DNA of 16,200 nucleotides from an uncultured Clostridium sp. (lineage in GTDB: Bacteria > Bacillota > Clostridia > Lachnospirales > Lachnospiraceae). Below, piece by piece: positions 1 through 5,688 of the stretch. The stretch is taken from positions 1-16,200 of the forward strand of contig USBM01000019.1 in assembly GCA_900552885.1 (NCBI GenBank). Reading direction: 5' to 3'. The stretch's first letter is position 1, and the number at the start of each line of letters is the position of its first letter. The notes beneath the pieces are model-generated. The model saw only the letters and a list, made by a program, of their open reading frames with translations, made no database searches and had not been told where the DNA came from. The position numbers were made by a program, and so were the translations under genes.

Positions 1-829
1 ATAACCATAGCATTGCAATTACGATACCTGCCAACGATCCATACATCAGGGACAGACTCGGAAAATAATCAATATATATTACAACTATACGTGATATCAC
101 TAACCACGCCACTGCAGCAAAGGCAGCCCCCGGCATCTGTTGACGGACTCTCTCTCCAAGATTGACCTTCTCTTCTTTACCAATAGGCAATCCAAAGCCC
201 CCTGGCAATATAACATACAACATAAGCAGAAAACCATAAAATAACAGCCATCCCATAACATATCGTATTAACAGCAAAATTGTTCGCATTGCAGACTCAA
301 TCTCAAATACACCCTTAATATATTCCTGATAATAATGGCTTACCATAACATATCCGCACATTGCGATCACAAACAGCAGAATAAAAAGAACCGTATATAC
401 AATTGCTATGCACCTTGACACAACCCAATTGCTATTATCCCTTCTTAACTGATACATGGTATTAAACCCATCCATTAAAGCTGCTATTCCCTTTGATGCA
501 GACCACAACATCGTAATTGCAGAGAGCGAGATAACCGTTTTACCTGCTCTTGCATACAGATCCGCAATAATATCCTGAACATATCCGATCAGATCGTCCG
601 GTATAATCTGCATCATCAAATGTAATACATCCTGCTGTGTAAACGGCAGATATGTTGTAACTGCCAATATCAGAGAAATAATCGGCACAACAGAAAGCAG
701 AATGAAGAATGCGGCCTGTGCCGCACATGCTGCTGTATAATTATCACTAATCTTCTCACCAAACTTATTGATAAACCTAATAATTAGCTTAAGTCGTTCC
801 CTTTTCCCTTTCTTTTCCGGCTTTTCCAT
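1..829 (-). CDS. YihY/BrkB family inner-membrane protein (3' end beyond window)
   Basis: The minus-strand frame from the ATG at 829 stays open to the left edge, giving 276 visible residues with no stop. It is preceded by AGGAGAGAGAG as ribosome binding site. The product is a polytopic membrane protein: hydrophobic stretches lie near residues 38-58, 98-113, 139-165, 183-210, 234-253 and 262-276, after a short lysine/arginine-rich cytoplasmic start. The near-C-terminal motif YGSLAGIVIAMLWL and the LWSASKGIAALMDGFN segment (108-122) are typical of the YihY/virulence factor BrkB family, formerly misnamed RNase BN. Family members are usually about 270-330 residues, so only a short tail should be missing. 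The molecular function of the family is not established. It starts 12 bases after the SpoIID-like gene stops, so co-transcription is likely. Family assignment is confident; function is unknown. Confidence 0.9.
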   Translation of the reverse strand, partial: MEKPEKKGKRERLKLIIRFINKFGEKISDNYTAACAAQAAFFILLSVVPIISLILAVTTYLPFTQQDVLHLMMQIIPDDLIGYVQDIIADLYARAGKTVISLSAITMLWSASKGIAALMDGFNTMYQLRRDNSNWVVSRCIAIVYTVLFILLFVIAMCGYVMVSHYYQEYIKGVFEIESAMRTILLLIRYVMGWLLFYGFLLMLYVILPGGFGLPIGKEEKVNLGERVRQQMPGAAFAAVAWLVISRIVVIYIDYFPSLSLMYGSLAGIVIAMLWL

Positions 830-841
830 CTCTCTCTCCTA

Positions 842-3124
842 TTATTTTCCCATCAGTTCGTACATATCTTTCAATTCCACCGCTGTATAATAGTGGCTGA
901 TTATATCACTTGCCAGGTATCCAAGCTTCGCCATATCATTGGCACCATTCTGGCTCAATCCCACGCCATGACCGAATCCTCCACCACGTATAGCAAATCC
1001 ATTACTATCATCTACATAGAAATATGCACTTGGTAAAGAAGTCCACCCGGCAACGGTAGAGCCATCCTGTTTACGGATCGCCACCTGCTCCGGACTTAAT
1101 AACGCCCTTGCATTAGACTGTCCTTTCACCAATATCGTCTCCGCTGTTCCGGTGATCACCATCTCTTCTACGATTCCGCTTGCTCCTCGTTTCGTCACTT
1201 CAATACTCACAAGATCCCCGATCGTATTAATTGATTTCTTCTCATATTCTCCATTCGCATTCATTGCCAATATATTCTCCGGCATTGCTTTGATCCGATC
1301 ATACAAATGACTATTAATTGCTTCCGTTAGCTTCTCCTTTGTAAATCCCACACTCCACCGGAAGAATGGTTCATCCTGTTCAATAAAACCGCTCCCCAAT
1401 TCTCCATCTATAAATTTCCGGAAACTCTCCTCATTGTCTAAGCTTGCCATGTCATTCAATTCCGTTTCCATTGTATCTAACAAATAAGGCTCCTGGTTTC
1501 CGCCCCACACCGCACTGTTATTACTTGTTGCACCACAGGATGTTGAGAAGAAGAATGCTTCAATCACTTCATTGTCATAACACGGAACAACACCATATGT
1601 ATCATCCACTGCATAATTGGTTCGTTCATCTTCACCCACATTATTATATACCTGACTCGAAATACTATCGTCTAAATGGGCTCCGTACTGCGTATAGGTA
1701 TCACTTTCCATCTGACGGTATGCATATGCCCTTGCGCAGATTGCCTGTGCTTTTAACGCCTCTGTCTCATAAGATACCGGCATCTCACTTGGAACAACTC
1801 CATACAGATATTCTTCGACCGGCAATTCGTTAACTACCAGCACTCCTTTATCATCCCTGGATAGTTCAATCGTACCGCGATAGGAAGGATTGCCGCTTTG
1901 TCGTTTGATCGAAGTAATGGTAATCTTCCCGTCTTCCTCTTTCGACCGAATCTTTGCCGCCCCATTCTTCAACTGTTCACTTCCATTACGAAATGATACC
2001 TTTTCTCCCGCTGCGTGTTCTTCCACCTGATCCCCATATGTAATCGTGTAATCTGTATCGGAAGTCACAGATACTTCCCCATGATAATAGTCCGTATACT
2101 CCGTATTACTGATCAATACCCTGATATTCTTTGCATAGATATCCTCTGTGATCAATGCAGCTTCTAACATGTTATCTTTTATATAAAGAGAAATCTTATC
2201 ATATCCGATCAGTGTACCAGCAGATCTCATCGCCTTAAATGAACCATTTACTTTATAGACATTAAATGTATCCGACAAATAGACAGGATCTTCCTGCCCT
2301 TCTACTGTAATTACTCCATCTGCACATGCGGTTACCTTGGCTTCTACCAGATCGCCTGTATGATCAGTAACAGACTCAACGCCTTTGTTAGATAATATAA
2401 TATCTCCTAAAAAGTTCTCTCCTTTAATACTGTTAGCAACCTCTTTAGAAACATGGAATTTCTTTGCAGAACCATCCACATAGGCAAGAACGCTATAATC
2501 ACCATCCTCCTCCGACACCTTGGACAGGTAGGCATTCTTGACGGTAATCTGCTCTTTGCTCTCCCCCTGACAGAGGATAATCTCATTATTCGAGACATAC
2601 ACGCGAACCACCTTACCAACGTATGCACTATCTAATCCATAGTCCTTCTCCATGTAGTAATCACCATTATTTGTACTGACCACTTCATATGCAACACCAT
2701 CAATTACCTTGTTCACTGCATTATCAATATCATATATGTACAGACTCTCGCTCATCAAACGATCTAATTCCAATGCCTGAATCATCGCATCATACAGCTT
2801 TTCAAACTGTTTCGTGGTAAGCGGAAGAAATCCTGGCTTATGCTCCAAAGACACATCCACCTGATCATAAGATACATCTGCCTGCTTCAATAACTGTTTT
2901 GCCTGTGCCACGTTAAAGGAGGACCCTAAACGATCCGTATATTCATAATCATTCACACCCAGATAGCTGATCAACCGGTTTGCCTCCCGGTTCGGCATAA
3001 ACTGATTCGACAATGTCCTATAAAAACCCAGCTTGATCAAAACCCCACCGATCACACCCAACACAACAAGGATACTAACTAATATCCATACCCCCGAATG
3101 CTTTCTCTTTCTATTCTTCTTCAT
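842..3124 (-). CDS. Membrane-anchored SpoIID/LytB-domain protein
   Basis: The protein is 760 residues from the ATG at 3124. I chose this start over an in-frame GTG at 3178 because GGAAGG lies about 10 bases upstream and the product then begins with a basic stretch (MKKNRKRKHS) and one membrane anchor (12-31). The C-terminal half (about 334-756) is a SpoIID/LytB domain: VVPSEMP at 443-449 holds the glutamate (E447) matching the catalytic residue of SpoIID-type lytic transglycosylases. It is followed by ALKAQAICARAYAY, STSCG (527-531) and the closing GHGVGLSQNGA motif (718-728) before ISHYY. Known SpoIID cleaves denuded glycan strands during engulfment; whether this protein does so, or acts in vegetative wall turnover, cannot be told. 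Residues 32-330 carry no domain I recognise, and the protein is about twice the length of B. subtilis SpoIID. It is probably co-transcribed with the downstream YihY gene. Confidence 0.92.
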   Translation of the reverse strand: MKKNRKRKHSGVWILVSILVVLGVIGGVLIKLGFYRTLSNQFMPNREANRLISYLGVNDYEYTDRLGSSFNVAQAKQLLKQADVSYDQVDVSLEHKPGFLPLTTKQFEKLYDAMIQALELDRLMSESLYIYDIDNAVNKVIDGVAYEVVSTNNGDYYMEKDYGLDSAYVGKVVRVYVSNNEIILCQGESKEQITVKNAYLSKVSEEDGDYSVLAYVDGSAKKFHVSKEVANSIKGENFLGDIILSNKGVESVTDHTGDLVEAKVTACADGVITVEGQEDPVYLSDTFNVYKVNGSFKAMRSAGTLIGYDKISLYIKDNMLEAALITEDIYAKNIRVLISNTEYTDYYHGEVSVTSDTDYTITYGDQVEEHAAGEKVSFRNGSEQLKNGAAKIRSKEEDGKITITSIKRQSGNPSYRGTIELSRDDKGVLVVNELPVEEYLYGVVPSEMPVSYETEALKAQAICARAYAYRQMESDTYTQYGAHLDDSISSQVYNNVGEDERTNYAVDDTYGVVPCYDNEVIEAFFFSTSCGATSNNSAVWGGNQEPYLLDTMETELNDMASLDNEESFRKFIDGELGSGFIEQDEPFFRWSVGFTKEKLTEAINSHLYDRIKAMPENILAMNANGEYEKKSINTIGDLVSIEVTKRGASGIVEEMVITGTAETILVKGQSNARALLSPEQVAIRKQDGSTVAGWTSLPSAYFYVDDSNGFAIRGGGFGHGVGLSQNGANDMAKLGYLASDIISHYYTAVELKDMYELMGK

Positions 3125-3168
3125 TGCACTTAATTCCTTCCTGCCCCAATAATAATCTAAACATACAA

Positions 3169-3219
3169 GAAGCAGCACTTAGACGTATGCTAATGCGATC
3201 CGTCGACCAATGCTGCTTC
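3169..3219 (-). other. Hairpin just upstream of the SpoIID-like gene
   Basis: GAAGCAGCA (3169-3177) and TGCTGCTTC (3211-3219) form a perfect 9-base-pair stem around a 33-base loop; GACG and CGTC (3182-3185/3201-3204) can add a short inner stem. On the minus strand the stem is followed by a moderately T-rich stretch (TTGTATGTTTAG), then the ribosome binding site of the SpoIID-like gene. It could be a weak terminator for transcripts from the promoter at 3530-3558 or a leader attenuator. The uridine tract is poor, so the role is uncertain. Confidence 0.45.
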
Positions 3220-3222
3220 GTT

Positions 3223-3282
3223 CTCTTTCGTGCCTATGTAAACTCCTTCGTGTCTATATAAACTCTTTGGTATCTTCTATCT
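3223..3282. repeat. 20-base tandem repeat, about 2.5 copies
   Basis: Units at 3223-3242 (CTCTTTCGTGCCTATGTAAA) and 3243-3262 (CTCCTTCGTGTCTATATAAA) match at 17 of 20 positions. A third unit at 3263-3282 keeps only its first half (CTCTTTGGTATC). The repeat lies in the non-coding interval between the candidate RNA and the SpoIID-like gene. On the minus strand each unit ends in a purine-rich GAAAGAG or GAAGGAG, but no start codon follows. No function can be assigned. Confidence 0.6.
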
Positions 3283-3317
3283 TTCGTATAAGTTATCTTT
3301 TGTAAACTTATCATAAA

Positions 3318-3523
3318 GTAGAACAACCGGGAATGTCGTTTCCTGCATTTTGAGTCCTAGCCAGGCTAGGTGGGCTACTCCACATAGACTTCTGCCGTCC
3401 TATCATAGCAGGCTTGACATCCATCTATAAATATCAGTGTCCCATAAAAATAAATGTAGGTTCAAAATAACAGGAGTTGTCGTGAACAACATAAGTTCTA
3501 CGATATTAATATCTCTTAAATCT
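3318..3523 (-). ncRNA. Candidate structured non-coding RNA (or long structured leader)
   Basis: No coding frame fits this stretch, but it holds nested complementary segments. The outer stem is GTTCTAC (3495-3501) with GTAGAAC (3318-3324). An inner stem pairs 3416-3422 with 3331-3337, and GCAGG (3408-3412) pairs with CCTGC (3342-3346). Inside are the hairpins CCTAGC/GCTAGG (3356-3361/3365-3370) and GTGG/CCAC (3370-3373/3380-3383). A further hairpin, GTTGT/ACAAC, lies at 3476-3490. One inner pair is G-U on the minus strand but A-C on the plus strand, favouring minus-strand transcription, and a promoter-like sequence sits just upstream at 3530-3558. The start near 3523 is inferred from that promoter; the 3' end is uncertain and may lie beyond a second hairpin at 3288-3311. 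The asymmetric multi-branched layout argues against 6S RNA. The size and Clostridia-like setting resemble the raiA-motif RNA, but I cannot confirm this. Confidence 0.5.
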
Positions 3524-3529
3524 AGGTAG

Positions 3530-3558
3530 ATTATACACCACTTATATAAAAAACACAA
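3530..3558 (-). promoter_or_regulatory. Sigma-A-like promoter reading toward the candidate RNA and SpoIID-like gene
   Basis: On the minus strand the -10 is a perfect TATAAT (3530-3535), spaced 17 bases from a weak -35, TTGTGT (3553-3558). Transcription would start near 3523. It is back to back with the plus-strand promoter at 3570-3598; only 11 bases separate the two -35 elements. Confidence 0.65.
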
Positions 3559-3569
3559 GAAAATATTCC

Positions 3570-3598
3570 TTGAATTTTATGATTGTATCAAGTATGAT
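3570..3598 (+). promoter_or_regulatory. Sigma-A-like promoter of the phosphofructokinase gene
   Basis: The -35 is TTGAAT (3570-3575), the spacer is 17 bases, and the -10 is TATGAT (3593-3598, 5 of 6 consensus bases). The transcript would begin near 3605, leaving a leader of about 40 bases before the ATG at 3644. This placement rules out the in-frame TTG at 3602 as the start codon. Confidence 0.75.
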
Positions 3599-3643
3599 AG
3601 ATTGCAGAATCTGATATACAAGCGGATAAAAAAGGAGAAGATT

Positions 3644-4885
3644 ATGTCTAAGAAAAATGTTATCGTCGCTCAGTCCGGTGGACCTACTGTTGCAATCAAT
3701 GCATCTTTAGCCGGTGTATTAGATGCCGCGATCAAGAGTGACCAATATGCTTCCGTATATGGTTCCCAGTATGGAATTTTAGGAATTCTTAAGAATCAGC
3801 TAATTGACTTAACCAAACAGGTGGAAGAGTTTCCGGCTTTCATTGACACATTGAAGATCAGTCCTGCTATGTACCTCGGTTCCTGCCGCTACAAGCTGCC
3901 GGATCCTAAGACAGACGCTTCCGATTATGCATTCATCTTTGAGCAGTTTGAACGTTACAATATCGGAGCATTCTTCTATATTGGCGGCAATGATTCCATG
4001 GATACCGTCCTTAAGTTAAGTGCTTACGGCAAAGAACACAATAGCGATGTCCGGATCATCGGTATTCCTAAGACTATCGACAATGATCTTTGCATCACCG
4101 ATCATACACCCGGATACGGTTCTGCTGCCAAGTATGTTGCTTCGTCTTTGTTGGAGATCGCTCATGATACCTTTATCTATAGTGTGAAGAGTGTCACAAT
4201 TATTGAGATCATGGGCCGGGATGCCGGTTGGCTGACAGCAGCTTCCGCACTTGCACGTAATGAATATAATTCCGCACCACATTTAATCTATTTCCCGGAG
4301 GTTGCCTTTGATACCGAACAATTCCTGCAGGATGTAGAAAATGAGCTTGACAGACGGAATAATGTTATTGTCGCCGTTTCTGAGGGAATCAAAGACAAAG
4401 ACGGAAATTATATCAGTGCCACGACTGCTGCCAATGACCAGTTTGGTCACTCCCAGTTAAGTGGAACCGGAAAGTGCTTAGAGATGTTAGTAAAGGACAG
4501 AATCGGCGTAAAAGTTCGTTCGATAGAACTGAATGTTTTACAACGTTGTGCTGCTCACATTTCCTCTCTTACCGATATCGATGAATCATTCCGTTTAGGA
4601 AATCAGGCAGTTGCATATGCGACAGAAGGCAAGACAGAATGTATGCTTACCTTACAGCGTGTCTCGAACACCCCATATGAAGTTGCTATCGAAACTGCCG
4701 ATATCAAAGGAATCGCTAATGAAGCCAAGTCTATTCCAAGAGAATGGATCAATGCTGCAGGCAATGATATTATGCCGGCACTTTATGACTATATGGCTCC
4801 ATTAATTCTCGGGGAGCCGCATATTACCTACAAAAACGGATTGCCGGTATATCTTCCGGTACATCATCTGAATTCTTCTAATTAA
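3644..4885 (+). CDS. pfp: 6-phosphofructokinase, probably pyrophosphate-dependent
   Basis: The 413-residue protein phosphorylates fructose 6-phosphate to fructose 1,6-bisphosphate in cytoplasmic glycolysis. The start at 3644 is set by AAAGGAG seven bases upstream. The phosphoryl-donor loop is at the N-terminus (QSGGPTVAINAS, 10-21). The motif GGNDS (114-118) replaces the GGDGS of ATP enzymes, and PKTIDND (142-148) replaces PGTIDND; the Asp and Lys at these two places are the known signature of PPi-dependent enzymes, which can also run reversibly. D146 matches the catalytic base, and MGRDAGW (190-196) is the substrate-binding segment. The length exceeds the ~320 residues of bacterial ATP enzymes and fits the longer clostridial PPi-type group. 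The gene has its own promoter and terminator and so appears monocistronic. Donor choice is inferred from motifs only. Confidence 0.92.
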   Translation: MSKKNVIVAQSGGPTVAINASLAGVLDAAIKSDQYASVYGSQYGILGILKNQLIDLTKQVEEFPAFIDTLKISPAMYLGSCRYKLPDPKTDASDYAFIFEQFERYNIGAFFYIGGNDSMDTVLKLSAYGKEHNSDVRIIGIPKTIDNDLCITDHTPGYGSAAKYVASSLLEIAHDTFIYSVKSVTIIEIMGRDAGWLTAASALARNEYNSAPHLIYFPEVAFDTEQFLQDVENELDRRNNVIVAVSEGIKDKDGNYISATTAANDQFGHSQLSGTGKCLEMLVKDRIGVKVRSIELNVLQRCAAHISSLTDIDESFRLGNQAVAYATEGKTECMLTLQRVSNTPYEVAIETADIKGIANEAKSIPREWINAAGNDIMPALYDYMAPLILGEPHITYKNGLPVYLPVHHLNSSN

Positions 4886-4917
4886 GAATACATTCCATAG
4901 CAGATATATATACTAGA

Positions 4918-4956
4918 AGACCGGAGCAGGAATTTTAGATTTCCTGTATCCGGTCT
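4918..4956. terminator. Shared hairpin terminator between convergent genes
   Basis: AGACCGGA (4918-4925) pairs with TCCGGTCT (4949-4956), with a second inner stem CAGGAA/TTCCTG (4927-4932/4941-4946). Downstream bases are T-rich in both directions (TCTTAATTT on plus, TCTTCTAG on minus), though neither is a strong uridine run. It ends the plus-strand phosphofructokinase transcript. On the minus strand it overlaps the last seven codons and stop of the alarmone synthetase gene. Confidence 0.75.
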
Positions 4957-5582
4957 CTTAATTTCATCATATTCTGATCCATATCTGCGATTACTTCTGC
5001 ATAATGCTTTAGTTCTGTAGCGATTTCCCCAGCCTGACTGACCTCCTTCTTATAAAGCAACTGATAATCTAACACCGACCAGAAATCCATTGCCACCGTC
5101 CGAAGCTGTATCTCCACTTTTACCCACTGTGCTTTTTTTGTCAGATAGATAGGAACTTCAACAATCAGATGCAGACTCTGATATCCCGTATCCTTTGGCT
5201 CTTTGATATAATCCTTTACTTTAAGAATATGTATATCTCCCTGCATACTTAAACACTGCATGATCTCATACACATCATCCTGAAACAGACACGTCACTCT
5301 TACCCCAATAATATCATTTAATCGTTTCTTTGCTTCCTTCAGATTAATCTTAATATTCTTGCGTTTCAGCTTGCGGTAAATACTCTCTGCCGACTTAATC
5401 CGATGTGTTACCTGTGTGACTACAACACGAGCTTTGTTTCCTTTCAGCTCCTGATCGATCATGGAAATTTTGGATTCAATCACCTGAATTGCCCACATAC
5501 ATTTTAATTGATATTCCTGATCGGATAGTGATTCCCGAAAATCCGATATGATCTTTCTTTCTAACTTCTTATCCTTGTCCAT
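4935..5582 (-). CDS. Small alarmone synthetase (RelA/SpoT synthetase domain only)
   Basis: The 215-residue protein should transfer pyrophosphate from ATP to GDP or GTP, making (p)ppGpp in the cytoplasm. It consists of a lone RelA/SpoT synthetase domain: no HD hydrolase domain and no TGS or ACT region, as in RelQ/YjbM and RelP/YwaC (about 210 residues). Visible motifs are RIKSAESIYRKLKRK (61-75, nucleotide binding), NDIIGVR with D90 as the metal ligand, DYIKEPKDTGYQSLH (124-138, GDP/GTP-binding loop with Y134 and H138) and VEIQLRT with E157 as second metal ligand, then MDFWSVLDY. The active site looks complete. The ATG at 5582 follows AGGTGG at six bases. It is last in a four-gene minus-strand run, 106 bases after the c-di-GMP protein, with an inverted repeat in the gap. 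Without a hydrolase domain its output is probably controlled by transcription or allostery. Confidence 0.93.
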   Translation of the reverse strand: MDKDKKLERKIISDFRESLSDQEYQLKCMWAIQVIESKISMIDQELKGNKARVVVTQVTHRIKSAESIYRKLKRKNIKINLKEAKKRLNDIIGVRVTCLFQDDVYEIMQCLSMQGDIHILKVKDYIKEPKDTGYQSLHLIVEVPIYLTKKAQWVKVEIQLRTVAMDFWSVLDYQLLYKKEVSQAGEIATELKHYAEVIADMDQNMMKLRDRIQEI

Positions 5583-5609
5583 TCTATACCACCTACATTC
5601 TTTCTCTTG

Positions 5610-5668
5610 TTTAACATAACATGGTATATCCGGAACTTCTATCGCATTTTCTATCTCTTTATGTTAAA
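5610..5668. repeat. Inverted repeat upstream of the alarmone synthetase gene
   Basis: TTTAACATAA (5610-5619) and TTATGTTAAA (5659-5668) are perfect 10-base inverted copies with centres 49 bases apart. A third partial copy, TATGTTAA, follows at 5671-5678. The arrangement fills most of the 106-base gap before the gene. It could be a pair of operator half-sites or an RNA hairpin with a long loop. I see no convincing promoter here; the sequence is AT-rich, so chance is possible. Confidence 0.4.
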
Positions 5669-5688
5669 TATATGTTAATGTCAGCTTC

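Noticed and set aside
540..728. Small minus-strand open frame of 62 codons
   Set aside because: It lies inside the YihY/BrkB gene in another frame; the true frame runs from 829 to the left edge and shows clear family motifs.
3318..3523. 6S RNA or T-box leader
   Set aside because: The pairing is multi-branched and highly asymmetric rather than a long hairpin with a central bubble, and no T-box core motif (GGGTGGTACCGCG-like) is present.
3602..3643. In-frame TTG start extending the phosphofructokinase by 14 residues
   Set aside because: It falls at the predicted transcription start, has no ribosome binding site, and the ATG at 3644 has a good AAAGGAG.
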